The notes below the pieces were generated by a model. It had not been told where the DNA came from and did not search any database. It worked only from the letters and a program-made list of their open reading frames with translations. A stretch of 64,000 bases of DNA, from NCBI RefSeq assembly GCF_002214545.1, contig NZ_CP015105.1, positions 1,550,001 through 1,614,000 on the forward strand, given 5' to 3'. This stretch comes from Thermococcus thioreducens (GTDB lineage: Archaea; Methanobacteriota_B; Thermococci; Thermococcales; Thermococcaceae). The translations under genes were made by a program, and so were the position numbers. Below are positions 52,938 to 62,100 of this stretch, piece after piece; the stretch's first letter is position 1, and every line of letters starts with the position of its first letter.

Positions 52938-54133
52938 ACCACCACCTCTGCCCGGAGAAATGGCAAAGACAACGAAAGACCCTCGTCGAGCCACACCCTT
53001 GTGAGCTCACTCCCCACTCCAGTGGTGGTTTTGAGCAGTCCCCAGACGTTTCCCCTGAGTTCAAAGCGAGAAAAACCCTTAACTTCACCCCCTTCGATTA
53101 TTAGGGCGGGAGTTACAACAACCGAAAAGTTGCCCGTCACCGGGTCGAGTGCATTCGCCCCCCTGAGGCCGAGGGCCAAAAAGCCCTTCCCCACCTCCTC
53201 TATCATCCGCTCAAGGGTTTCTCTTCCCGGTGCAAGCGTCAGGTTGTGGGGGCCATCGAAAACCCCCTCTTCTATTCTTATTCCGTTGCCCGTGCTCTTC
53301 CTCCCGGCCTTCCAGGCGGTGTAGCTGTCCCATAGGAGTCCTTTAGCAATGCCTTTCTCAATGAGGAAGTTTTTCCTCGCCCTAACTCCCTCATCGTCCG
53401 CCTTAACGTGGCGGAGCGAATCCCTGTCGAGCGGATCATCGAGAACCGTCACGAGAGGCGAGGCCAGGACTTCCCCTTCCTTCGCCTCCATTCCCGGTGA
53501 GCTCACTGCCGTTCTTCCCCGAAACTTCCAGAGGACCGGGGGGAGAAGGAGGGTGTAAAGCGGCGTCGGGGCAAAGATGGCTTCAACTTTTCCCTTCGGG
53601 GGCGCGATTTCATCGAGCCTATCGATAAGCCCGAGATAAGGCCTGATGAACTCAGTCAGTTCCGTTTTTGAAGCCGAGCCCGCGGAAACCTGAAAGGAAA
53701 GCCCGCCTCCGATTTCGAGCTCAGCCCTCAGGAAGGAGTATGAACCCTCAACGTCAGCTCCCGCGGTGCTCTCCACCGAGAAGCTCCTCGTTATGAGCTC
53801 CACCGTACTCGAGAGGGAAAGATTCCCCAGCTCGTCGGCCAGCGCGGAGAACTCTCTGGCAAGGTCGCCAACGTCAACTTCAAACGTCCTCTTCCAGCGG
53901 GATTTACAGCCGGTTGGGAGCCTGTAGTCCTCTTCACTGGAAAAGCGAAGTGTCTCGCGGGCAAGCCTCAAGGCCTCAGCCTCATCACTGCCCTCTGCAA
54001 GCGCCGAGCCCATTTTTCCGTTCTCGATGAGCCTGACCGCCGTGAACTCCCTAACCCGGGCGAAGGGCCTGAGGCTTCCCTCAAGGGAGACACCCTTCCG
54101 CTCCTCACGCAGTCTGTAAATCTCCCGCTCCAT
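52934..54133 (-). CDS. tldE: TldE/PmbA-family metalloprotease subunit
   Basis: A 399-residue partner of TldD in a heterodimeric metalloprotease known in bacteria to mature peptides such as microcins. It has LAPGRETLERMIEEVGKGFL and GLRGANALDPVTGNFSV and lacks the HExxxH motif, as expected for TldE. It starts one base after tldD ends, with GGTGGTG before the ATG. Confidence 0.92.
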   Translation of the reverse strand: MEREIYRLREERKGVSLEGSLRPFARVREFTAVRLIENGKMGSALAEGSDEAEALRLARETLRFSSEEDYRLPTGCKSRWKRTFEVDVGDLAREFSALADELGNLSLSSTVELITRSFSVESTAGADVEGSYSFLRAELEIGGGLSFQVSAGSASKTELTEFIRPYLGLIDRLDEIAPPKGKVEAIFAPTPLYTLLLPPVLWKFRGRTAVSSPGMEAKEGEVLASPLVTVLDDPLDRDSLRHVKADDEGVRARKNFLIEKGIAKGLLWDSYTAWKAGRKSTGNGIRIEEGVFDGPHNLTLAPGRETLERMIEEVGKGFLALGLRGANALDPVTGNFSVVVTPALIIEGGEVKGFSRFELRGNVWGLLKTTTGVGSELTRVWLDEGLSLSLPFLRAEVVV

Positions 54134-55468
54134 TCACACCACCCTTATTCCCCTCTCGAAAAGGACATGGGGCCCTCCCATGCTCACCCTAACCACCTGG
54201 CCCCTTCCGCAGTAGGTGTTCTCGAAGTCGAGCTCCTTACCGAGGCCCCGGATCCCCGGGAGCGCATCCAGAGCCCTTCCGCTGGCTGTGGCGTTGAATA
54301 TTGGCTCCCCAATTTCGCCGTTTTCAATAACGTAGCCCTCCATAACGCCAACGGTGAAAGACGAGTCCAATCCTGTCTGTCCCGGTCCGGGGCGGACGAG
54401 GTAGTAGCCACGTCTCACCTCAGCCAGGAGCTCCTCGAAAGTGTAATCCCCGGGCTCGAAGTAGGTGTTTCTCATCCTCACCATCGGCTCGAAGGCGTAG
54501 CTCTCGGCCCTTGCGTGGCCGTTCGGGGAAACCCCGAGCCCATAAGCCCTCTCCCTGTCCACGAGGGGCTCGTTGAAAATTCCATCCTTCAGGATTTCGA
54601 CCTTCCTCACCGGGACACCTTCTTCGTCGTAGATGTCGTTTCCGTGGCCGTTCTCGACGTTCCCGTCGCTTAAGCTAACGAACTCCGGCGCAATCTGCTC
54701 TCCAAGCTTTTTGGCTAAAGGCGTGCTCGGCAGTTGATCCGCCTCAGCCAAGTGGCCGAGGGCCTCGTGTGCTACCATGCCCGCGAAATAGGGTGCCATG
54801 AGAACGGGAGCCTTCCCCAGCTTCGGCCTCTTTCCGCGGAGGAAGCACTCCAGCTGGCCCCTGATGGACTGGTCTATTCTCTCAAGAATCTCGTCCACCG
54901 CTTCAAAGCCCCGCTCAATCGAACCCGACACGTCGAAGAGCCATGCGCTCCTCCCGCCGGAAGAGACCGCTAAATCGGCCACGAAGGAAACCCCTGTTAA
55001 CTCCCACTCGATTTCCGTTCCCTCGCTCGTTACGAGCCTCTTGAACCCGGAGAAGTCCGAGTACTTGACAACCTTGCGGGAGACCGCATCAGCCGGTAGG
55101 GACGAGTGAAGCCCCTTCACGAGCTCAATCTTCTCCTCAAGCGGAACCTCGGAAGGCTTTCTCTTCATCCTGCTCCTGACGACGTCGCGGACTGGTTTGA
55201 TCTCAGCCAGCTTAACTTTCCCCCGTTGGATTCCCGCAAGCTTCACGGCGTTCCTGATCGCCCATTCGAGGTCTTTTTCGGAGTTGACTGAGCTGAAGCC
55301 CCAGGAGCCGTCCACGAGAACCCTGACACCGAAGCCCCCGAGAATCCGCCGAGAAATCCTTAGCCCCTCGGAGACCACGATTTCCGTCTTTAGAACCCTC
55401 TCCTCCCTGACCTCGGCGTATTCAGCCCCCACCGAGAGGGCAAGCTCCAGGGCCCTTTTAGTGTCCAC
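54134..55468 (-). CDS. tldD: TldD-family metalloprotease, catalytic subunit
   Basis: A protein of about 444 residues that carries the zinc site HEALGHLAEAD (HExxxH) near residue 240. The later GRGQVVRVSMGGPHV is typical of TldD. Start choice: a GTG at 55468, spaced five bases from AGGTGA, is preferred over a GTG at 55477. With TldE it forms a closed proteolytic chamber. The peptide substrate is unknown in Thermococcales. Confidence 0.92.
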   Translation of the reverse strand: MDTKRALELALSVGAEYAEVREERVLKTEIVVSEGLRISRRILGGFGVRVLVDGSWGFSSVNSEKDLEWAIRNAVKLAGIQRGKVKLAEIKPVRDVVRSRMKRKPSEVPLEEKIELVKGLHSSLPADAVSRKVVKYSDFSGFKRLVTSEGTEIEWELTGVSFVADLAVSSGGRSAWLFDVSGSIERGFEAVDEILERIDQSIRGQLECFLRGKRPKLGKAPVLMAPYFAGMVAHEALGHLAEADQLPSTPLAKKLGEQIAPEFVSLSDGNVENGHGNDIYDEEGVPVRKVEILKDGIFNEPLVDRERAYGLGVSPNGHARAESYAFEPMVRMRNTYFEPGDYTFEELLAEVRRGYYLVRPGPGQTGLDSSFTVGVMEGYVIENGEIGEPIFNATASGRALDALPGIRGLGKELDFENTYCGRGQVVRVSMGGPHVLFERGIRVV

Positions 55469-55539
55469 CAAGATCACCTGAATTCCAAATCATGGCTAAA
55501 CCTTAAAAACCATTCGTCGTTGTAAGAACGGTGGAGCCG

Positions 55540-56265
55540 ATGTTCAGGGACCTCGGGGCCACGTTCGAGCCAACCTATAGGGAAAAGCTCTGGATGTACG
55601 ACCCGAGGACGGAAGTTGGGAGAAAGAGAAGGGAGAAGCAGAAAGCCCTACTTGAGAATTTTCTCCCCATAGAGGGCGGCAGGGCTCTGGATATTGGCTG
55701 CGGCATGGGATCTCGACCTTTGCCCTTGAAGAACTTGGCTTCGAAGTCGTTGGGATAGATGTTCAGAAGGAACTCATAGAGAAAGCAGAGAAAATCTCAG
55801 AAGAGCTTGGATATAAAGCGGAGTTTAGAGTTATGGACGCAAGAAAACTCGATTTCCCAAATGAGAACTTTGATTTAGTTGCGCTTTTAGGGAATCCCCT
55901 TCCTCATTTAAGCATCTATGACTTTGATAAAATTGTCCAAGAGGCTTTCAAGGTTCTCAAACCTAGTGGGGTTCTGTTCCTTGAATATGCAGACTGGGTT
56001 AGACTGCTCCATCAAGGCTATAGAGATGCGCTCGTTGAAGATCCATTCATTTCTTTCCATGTTTCCCTCGATACGACAAAGGGCCAAGTAGAGCGGCTTT
56101 TCATTAACCTTGAGAAGAGAAGGGCTATTTCTTTAGATAAAGATTAATGTCTGGGCGCCTTGGCTTGTGGAGTTCGTGCTTAGAAAAGCTGGGTTTGATG
56201 TGAAGACGCACTATCTGGGGACGTTTAGTGTTGTGACTGTTGGTAGAAAACCTTCGGGTGTTTAA
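55540..56265 (+). pseudogene. SAM-dependent methyltransferase, broken by two frameshifts
   Basis: The start MFRDLGATFEPTYREKLW leads to the SAM motif ALDIGCGMG. A one-base loss near 55708 (GGGATCTCG) then shifts the frame. The second frame carries EELGFEVVGIDVQKEL, VMDARKLDF and VLKPSGVLFLEYADW. A one-base gain near 56135 shifts again, and the third frame ends WAPWLVEFVLRKAGFDVKTH. Every part aligns with the intact copy at 56267-56971, so it is a broken paralog. The stop lies one base before the next start. Confidence 0.85.
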
Positions 56266-56266
56266 A

Positions 56267-56971
56267 ATGTTCAGATATCTCGGCGAAGGTGCCGACATTT
56301 ATTACAAAGCCTTTCCCACTACTTGGGATGCAACGAGTGAAATTGGGAAGAAGAGAATAATAAAGTTAAAAGAGACCTTAAGGAAGCATCTGCCCATAAA
56401 GGAAGGAAAAGCTTTGGATGTTGGCTGTGGCACTGGAATTTCAACTTTTGCCTTAGAAGAGCTCGGCTTCGAGGTTATTGGAATAGACATTAGAAAAGAA
56501 GCAATCCATCAAGCTAAGGAAATCGCAAAGGAAAGAGGCTCAAAAGCCAAGTTTTATTTTATGGATGCCAAAAGACTGGAGTTTGAAAATGAAAGCTTTG
56601 ATCTTGTAACTTTATTGGGCTCTCCCCTACCCCATTTTAGTGTTTACGACTTTGACGAGATAACTATGGAAGCTTACCGGGTCTTAAAGCCAAAGGGAGT
56701 GCTTGTAATTGAATACATAGATACGATAAAAGGACTTTATAGCTGGCACAGAGATGTTTTTGTAGAGGGCTTGTTGATTTCCATTTACAAAGGCTTTAAC
56801 TCCGTTGAAGGCTTAGAAGAAAGATTTTTCATAAATTTAAACAACGGAACAACTTTTAGCGTTAAGTTCTACCTTTGGGCACCATGGATTGCAGAATTCA
56901 TCCTAAGAAAAGCTGGTTTTGAAGTACAAAGCCATTACATAAGAGAGGATAGTTTTGACAGTGGGGGTTAA
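56267..56971 (+). CDS. SAM-dependent methyltransferase (class I), intact copy
   Basis: A 234-residue class I methyltransferase. ALDVGCGTGISTFALEELGF is motif I; VIGIDIRKEAI, FMDAKRLEFENESFDLV and YRVLKPKGVLVIEYID complete the fold. The substrate is unknown. The coding sequence is markedly richer in A/T and AGA/TTA-type codons than the surrounding genes, a sign of transfer. GGGTG lies before the start. Confidence 0.9.
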   Translation: MFRYLGEGADIYYKAFPTTWDATSEIGKKRIIKLKETLRKHLPIKEGKALDVGCGTGISTFALEELGFEVIGIDIRKEAIHQAKEIAKERGSKAKFYFMDAKRLEFENESFDLVTLLGSPLPHFSVYDFDEITMEAYRVLKPKGVLVIEYIDTIKGLYSWHRDVFVEGLLISIYKGFNSVEGLEERFFINLNNGTTFSVKFYLWAPWIAEFILRKAGFEVQSHYIREDSFDSGG

Positions 56972-56974
56972 ACA

Positions 56975-57885
56975 ATGAAAACTTACACATTTGGAAAAGA
57001 AACCGTTCCAGTTGCTATAGCCAAAGACATAATCGTTGGAAGCGTCTTGGAGAAGAACTACAAAATAATGCTGGCGAGGATCAACGGAGAGGAAATCGTC
57101 GAAACCCGCTTTCTGGCCGGCAAAAACGAGTGGGAAGGGCAGGGCGTAGCGGAATTAGATGACGGCTACATAATTGGAGGTGCTGTCGAAGGAAGGGCTA
57201 CCTCTGACGGAGGAAATGGCTGGAAGGCCTACGTCGCGAGACTTGATGGAAGTTTGGACGTCCTCTGGAAGCAGAAGATTGAGAGCAGGGACAACGGAGT
57301 AAACCGCTCCGTTGTTCCAATCGGCGGGGCGATCTTCATCGCGGGCGAGACTGGAAAGCCCGACAACAAGAGGTTTTTCATAGGGAGATTCTCGATGAAC
57401 GGCGAGCTTCTCTGGCTGAGGGAATTTGGGTGCTGGGAGGATGACTCTTTACCACTCTGCTCCAATCCGAGGATGGTCTAAAGCTCATCGGGAGCGTTAA
57501 AGAGAACGGCTGGAATGTCAAAGCCTTCGAGTTTACCAAAGACGGCGAGCCGCTCGGTGAAAAGGTTCTCACCGAGGGAATAGCACTGAACGCCTGCCGG
57601 TGGCAGGGAAAGCTCGTCCTGGCCGGCTACCGCGGGGAAAACTTCTGGGTTCAGGTTGGAGAGGGGGAAATCCAGCTCGGTGAGGGAAGCGCTACCACGC
57701 TGCTGCCAATCGGAAATAAGCTCCTCGTTGGGGGCGAGCTTGAAGGGGATGCCGTTGTGGTCGAGGTTTCCGGGGAAAGAGAGCCGAAGATAATAGAGCT
57801 CTGGGAGAACGGATGGGTGGAGGTTCTCTCCCAGACCCTCGCGCTCGGTGTTAAGGGCAGGGAGATGGTCATCTTTCCATTCTGA
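56975..57885 (+). pseudogene. Propeller-like protein with one frameshift
   Basis: About 302 residues when restored. The first 168 residues contain repeated strands such as KIMLARINGEEIVETRFLAG, ELDDGYIIGGAVEG and VPIGGAIFIAGETG, like a beta-propeller. A one-base loss near 57445 (TCTTTACC) breaks the frame. The second frame continues with KLIGSVKENGWNVKAFEFTK, LVLAGYRGENFWVQVG, LLVGGELEGDAVVVE and ends at TGA 57885. No signal peptide is seen, so it is likely cytosolic. Function is unknown. Confidence 0.75.
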
Positions 57886-57912
57886 GCATTCTTACGCCCG
57901 TATAACAGGGCA

Positions 57913-58611
57913 TTAACCCTCGGAAGCATCACCTTTTGTCTCTTCCATCCCCTTTTCAGCGAGGTAGACAATGATGGAAAGCAACGCTCCACCCCAGAAA
58001 GGCAGGAGTACTAGAAGGGCCGAGGAACCCTTAAACTCGGGTTTCAATGCTATGAACGTCGCGTCCCACAATCCGTGGACGATGATTAGTGGTTCTATCC
58101 TCCTGAAGGTAAGCCTGTATGAAGAGAGTATCAATGCCGCGATGAGCTGGCTTATATTAATTCCAGCGGCGAAGTGAAAGAGCCAATGTATTGTTGAATT
58201 TCCGAGGAGGGCAACCCAACTGCCGAAACGTTCCTCAAGGGACGCGAAGAGAAGGCCTCTGAAGAGAAGCTCCTCAACGAGGCCCACTGTGATGAGAAAG
58301 TTCAGGAAGTAGAGGATGAACTTCCAGAGTGGCATGGCATTGTGGGGGAGAAAGACCACAACTGCAAGGGGGAGTACGAAGAAAGCGAAGGGGAAGAGAA
58401 CGTGTTTGGCAAAGCTGAACTCCCCGCCGAGACCGAGCTCTTCCCGGCTGTAACCTGAAAGATTTAGGACGGCAAAGACAATGAAGGCTACCTCCCCAAT
58501 GCAGAGAAACCTCCGGGCCGGGCCCAAGTTGATGAACTTGTTTGAGACCACCATCGCGCTCAGTCCAATGGTCAGCAGGAAGCCTTTGAACCATCTCTCC
58601 ATTTTGAACAT
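57913..58611 (-). CDS. CPBP-family intramembrane metalloprotease
   Basis: A 232-residue protein with about seven or eight hydrophobic segments. EELLFRG (Glu113, Glu114, Arg118), HWLFHF and a final HGLWD are the three conserved CAAX-protease/bacteriocin-processing motifs. Family members cleave prenylated or signal-like peptides or confer bacteriocin immunity. A TTAAAAATA box about 25 bases upstream suggests a leaderless message. Confidence 0.9.
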   Translation of the reverse strand: MFKMERWFKGFLLTIGLSAMVVSNKFINLGPARRFLCIGEVAFIVFAVLNLSGYSREELGLGGEFSFAKHVLFPFAFFVLPLAVVVFLPHNAMPLWKFILYFLNFLITVGLVEELLFRGLLFASLEERFGSWVALLGNSTIHWLFHFAAGINISQLIAALILSSYRLTFRRIEPLIIVHGLWDATFIALKPEFKGSSALLVLLPFWGGALLSIIVYLAEKGMEETKGDASEG

Positions 58612-58839
58612 GAGTGAGTTTTCGCCAAATATTTTTAAGTTTTTTCATATTACACCTTTCAGTGAGGAGAGCGTTGAGATGTTTGCGCTTGTACTAAATG
58701 CGAGAAGGCTTTAGGAGGTAGGACGAGGAAGAAACCGATATCCTTTGCTCTCATTACCTATTACATCGCCTGAAAAAGGAGCACCCTGAAGTTCCAGACA
58801 TTCACCTGGTTTTTAAACTTCATACTGTAGGTGATGAAA

Positions 58840-59392
58840 ATGAGACCCGTAATCCTGAAAGGCAAAAAGGTCTCTCTTGGGATACTCCTCCATGATGACC
58901 TAAAGAAGAGCTGGGAGTGGTTTAACGAGAGGAGCACGGTTAGGAATCTCCTCAACTCGGCCCACTTCACGCTCCCCGAAGATGAAGAGGAGTTCTACGA
59001 GGAGCTAAAAAAGAACAAGGACAAGATGCCGACGTTCGCAGTGATAGAAAACGGGGGAGAAAAGCTCATCGGGATAGCGGGCTTCAACTGGATCAACTGG
59101 GGGGCAAGGTGGGGGGATACTCTACTACCTCTCGCCGGAGGAGAGGGGGAAGGGCTACGGGACGGAGGCGGTAAAGCTCCTCTGCGAATACGCCTTCGCT
59201 CACCTCAACCTCCGCAAGGTCTGGGCGAAAGTCCATGAGGACAATCTGCCATCAATCAGAGTTCTCGAAAAGAACGGCTTTGCTCTCGCCGGCAGGCTGA
59301 GGGAGCACGTCTGGAGCGACGGGAGATACCTCGACGAGCTGATATACGAGAGGTTTAGAGAGAACTATGAACGACCCGCCAAAACAACTTGA
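58840..59392 (+). pseudogene. GNAT acetyltransferase with one frameshift in a G-run
   Basis: The start MRPVILKGKKVSLGILLHDD and FAVIENGGEKLIGIAGFNW are GNAT features. A six-G run at 59111-59116 shifts the frame. Removing one G restores WGILYYLSPEERGKGYGTEA (acetyl-CoA loop), LNLRKVWAKVHEDNLPSIRV and EKNGFALAGRLREHVW. The restored length is about 183 residues, normal for RimJ-like enzymes. A sequencing or homopolymer error is quite possible. In the 228 bases before it, short open stretches look like gene remnants. Confidence 0.82.
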
Positions 59393-59422
59393 AAGGGAAA
59401 TTTTTAGATGAAAACAGAGTGG

Positions 59423-59635
59423 CTACCTCCTGGAAAACCTGAAAAGCGTCTCCCTAAGCGGCGTGGACGGGTTGAAGTAGTTAACCAACTCCTCAACAAT
59501 CTCATCAGGAAGGCCGCTCCCCACAAGTTCCCTCCTGAACCGCCGCTTCGCCCGATTTGATACCCTAACTATGCCAGCCATCCTAAACGCCAGCACTGGC
59601 AGTCGAAGAAAAAAGTGAAAGAGCCCCAAGCTCAC
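59423..59635 (-). CDS. Small basic protein, 70 aa
   Basis: MSLGLFHFFLRLPVLAFRMA forms a hydrophobic start, followed by the basic GIVRVSNRAKRRFRREL and an acidic helix DEIVEELVNYF. It overlaps the preceding gene by four bases (ATGA), so it is probably co-translated with it. No family was recognised; moderate confidence that it is real. Confidence 0.6.
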   Translation of the reverse strand: MSLGLFHFFLRLPVLAFRMAGIVRVSNRAKRRFRRELVGSGLPDEIVEELVNYFNPSTPLRETLFRFSRR

Positions 59636-60120
59636 TCCTCCTTTCGCTCATCCCCTCCGGGGCCCCGCGGGGGGCCGGGAATATTTATGTTTCCGAAGCC
59701 ACCCTTCCCAAAGCTGGCCAAAATCTCCATGAGCTTCTTGCCGGGGTTTATGCTGTCCATGTACTCCCTCGTCAGCTCAAGGGCCGCTCCCCTGTCCATC
59801 CCCGCCTCAGCCAGGTTCTTGTAGAACTCGGCCACGCTCCTGCCCATAGCCTGAACCCTCTCCGGGCTGTAGAGCTCATTGAGGAGCTCCTTGAGCGGCA
59901 CGAGGATGTCCTCTATCATGTCCCCTACCTTGTCCATGATGGCCGGGATTTTCTCAAGGTCTTTGTCGCCCTCGTAGGTCTGGATGAGGTCTTCCACGAT
60001 CTCGGCCTTCTTTTTGAGGAGCTCGACCTCCTCCTCGGTCTTTGCGTTCCTTATCCCCTCGACCAGCTCGTCGAGGAGCTCCTCCAGCTTCTTCGGGGTT
60101 CCCATCTTTTCGTCCACCAT
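59632..60120 (-). CDS. Coiled-coil protein, 162 aa
   Basis: A helical, charged protein. KKLEELLDELVEGIRNAKTE and EEVELLKKKAEIVEDLIQTY are coiled-coil segments, and the tail is glycine/proline rich (FGKGGFGNINIPGPPRGPGG). The start at 60120 follows GAGGTGG, ten bases after the regulator gene. It has no enzymatic motif and may act with that regulator. Confidence 0.72.
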   Translation of the reverse strand: MVDEKMGTPKKLEELLDELVEGIRNAKTEEEVELLKKKAEIVEDLIQTYEGDKDLEKIPAIMDKVGDMIEDILVPLKELLNELYSPERVQAMGRSVAEFYKNLAEAGMDRGAALELTREYMDSINPGKKLMEILASFGKGGFGNINIPGPPRGPGGDERKEE

Positions 60121-60130
60121 ATCAACCACC

Positions 60131-60571
60131 TCAATAATCGTTAGTCTGGTCAAACCTAATCGGCATTCCGATCATTTCGAGCCACTTTTTGACCACTTCG
60201 CGGGAGAGTGCATAGACCTTTCCCCTCTCACCGGGAACCTCGACAACGATGCCGAGCTCAACCAGCTCCCTCAGCTTTGTCCTGACCGTGTTCCGAGAGG
60301 CCTTTCCGCGCCTGCCCTTCAGCTCCCGCGCTATCTGGCTCATGTTCGCCCTCTTCAGGTCGAAGAGGATACGAACAATTTCACGCGATATGGGGTCATG
60401 CTTTATCTCAGGGACGGCAACTTCTATGCCAAGCCCGCCGTACTGGGCGTAGAGGTTGATGAGCCTCAGATAGGCCTGCGCCATCTGGGAGACCACTGCG
60501 AAGCTCTCCCTGAGCTCCTCAAGTGCCTTTCTGAGCTCCTGGACTTCCCTGGTGAGGTCATCGTCAGGCAT
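60131..60571 (-). CDS. Winged-helix transcriptional regulator
   Basis: A 146-residue protein with an N-terminal coiled coil (REVQELRKALEELRESF). A winged-helix domain follows: DPISREIVRILFDLKRANMS, QIARELKGRRGKASRNTVRT, KLRELVELGIVVEVPGERGK, then KVYALSREVVKKWLEM. Likely a DNA-binding regulator. No ribosome site precedes the ATG at 60571. It leads the operon with the two small proteins downstream. Confidence 0.82.
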   Translation of the reverse strand: MPDDDLTREVQELRKALEELRESFAVVSQMAQAYLRLINLYAQYGGLGIEVAVPEIKHDPISREIVRILFDLKRANMSQIARELKGRRGKASRNTVRTKLRELVELGIVVEVPGERGKVYALSREVVKKWLEMIGMPIRFDQTNDY

Positions 60572-60676
60572 GTTTAAGGATAGGGTGGTCAATCCTTTAG
60601 TCTTTCCGGTCAGGGGTGAGCAGAAGAGCAAAGGTTTATACACTCCAACCCAACAAAAACAGAGTAGTGGGTCTAT

Positions 60677-61216
60677 ATGAAAAAGTGGCACGGACAAATA
60701 ATTTTCGTCAGTTTAATGATTCTTTTAATCGCGGCGGTCATCCTATACATGAAAGAGGATACCCTGCTTAGCCATCCTCAGGCTGAGACATCTGAACTCG
60801 TCTTTTCCTGCGTTCCCCCTGGATACGGTGAGTTTAGCTCCAACCTGATTTTCTTGGACAAAACGGTTATCACACTTAAACCCGGGAAAACCGTCACGCT
60901 CATTGGTGTCCTCACAGGAAAGGCCTTCCACGTTGGGAACGAGACATGCTACTATGATGGCAACGTAACGCTTAGGGCTTATCTTGGCCCAAAAACTTCA
61001 AAGTCCGCATGGAGCTATATAGGGGAAAAGCTGACGAAGGTAGAGGGATTGGATGTCAAAATTGACCCACAGAAGTTGTGTTTAAAGCCCAACGAAAGAG
61101 CCGAGTTCAAAATTGAGATAACACCTCAAAAAGCGGGGACTTACTACCTCTACATAGTTGCCGTTGGAGAAAACGGCTGGAAGAGCTGGGATGTGATTGA
61201 AGTTGAGGTAAGTTAA
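60677..61216 (+). CDS. Membrane-anchored extracytoplasmic protein
   Basis: A 179-residue protein. The N-terminal segment KKWHGQIIFVSLMILLIAAV is a membrane anchor; the rest is beta-rich (TVITLKPGKTVTLIGVLTG, ERAEFKIEITPQKAGTYYLY), like an Ig-type surface domain. Two cysteines may pair. A TTTATAC box lies about 40 bases before the start. Unknown role. Confidence 0.72.
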   Translation: MKKWHGQIIFVSLMILLIAAVILYMKEDTLLSHPQAETSELVFSCVPPGYGEFSSNLIFLDKTVITLKPGKTVTLIGVLTGKAFHVGNETCYYDGNVTLRAYLGPKTSKSAWSYIGEKLTKVEGLDVKIDPQKLCLKPNERAEFKIEITPQKAGTYYLYIVAVGENGWKSWDVIEVEVS

Positions 61217-61225
61217 AAACTGGCT

Positions 61226-61729
61226 TCAGCTTAAGAGGGATTGGGTTAGGTTAAAGAGCTTTTCCGCTTGGGCATCATTCAGCCCTTTCACTCCCCCATT
61301 CTGGAGTATCGCGTTTATTTCCCGGGATATCTCGTTGATAATCTCAACATTGTCGGATACTTTCTCCCGAGGATTTGGACTGTTCATGGCCGTGTGGAAG
61401 TAAATTTCCAGATTACTGGCCGCCACGTGGAGCCTCCAGTAGCTCTCATCTCCATCCAACAGATAGAGGGAGAACGCTGCCTTTTCCAGCGTCACGGAGC
61501 AGTAAGCGTATCTGCCCAGCCTTTCCCTAAGGACATCATTGCTCACGTTGTTTTCGAGCATGATTGCGATGGCGTTCATGTCTTCAAGGCAGAAAAGGGC
61601 GGTGTTTGAAACCCCAAACAGCCCGTTCACAGCGGCCTTAACCTCTCTTTCCCCCTGATGGTATAAGTAACCGAGGGACGCGGCAACGACCAAGAGCACG
61701 GCGATGATGAGCGACGCAATGCGCCCCAT
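61226..61729 (-). CDS. Membrane-anchored helical protein
   Basis: A 167-residue protein with the N-terminal anchor MGRIASLIIAVLLVVAASLG, followed by a helical extracytoplasmic part (VSNTALFCLEDMNAIAIMLE, SDNVEIINEISREINAILQN). The start at 61729 follows GGTGGTATTG. It converges with the gene at 60677, ten bases apart. The 360 bases to its right hold no clear gene, only AT-rich sequence and possible fragments. Confidence 0.72.
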   Translation of the reverse strand: MGRIASLIIAVLLVVAASLGYLYHQGEREVKAAVNGLFGVSNTALFCLEDMNAIAIMLENNVSNDVLRERLGRYAYCSVTLEKAAFSLYLLDGDESYWRLHVAASNLEIYFHTAMNSPNPREKVSDNVEIINEISREINAILQNGGVKGLNDAQAEKLFNLTQSLLS

Positions 61730-61739
61730 CAATACCACC

Positions 61740-62100
61740 GGGCGTAATTGGGAAAGGCCTTAAAAGGTTTTTCTCTGATTCTTCCCGACATTTGTGTGGC
61801 TTCCTTGCGGTGGATTGGCATGCATTGGAACAGCTCTGTCGTATGTTTGTTTTGTTAAGTTCTCCACGGCCCAAAGGGAATAATCTAAGTAGGACTTCCT
61901 ACCATGGTGCCGTATGTTAGTTATTGTGTAATTCCCAGCCCTTAAATTACTCTTCAAAGTTATTTCACTTTAATCTCAGCCGTTCTCGGAAACGCCGGTA
62001 TTACAAATTACTTTTTTTTTCTGAGTGATTTTACGCATATAAGATAGAAACCTTTAAATAATCTGAACGCACACAATATTATGAAAAAACCTCTCTGGCG
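61740..62100. other. AT-rich intergenic region with promoter of the protease gene
   Basis: No complete gene was found. Minus-strand stretches (for example an open run over about 61760-61957) look like gene fragments but lack convincing starts. A run of T residues lies at about 62012-62020. TTTAAATAA (about 62053-62061) forms the TATA box of the protease gene at 62101, starting RNA some 25 bases later. Confidence 0.55.

Noticed and set aside
61760-61957. A 65-codon minus-strand frame
   Set aside because: Starts at a TTG without a ribosome site and matches no known domain; it may be a gene fragment but cannot be supported.
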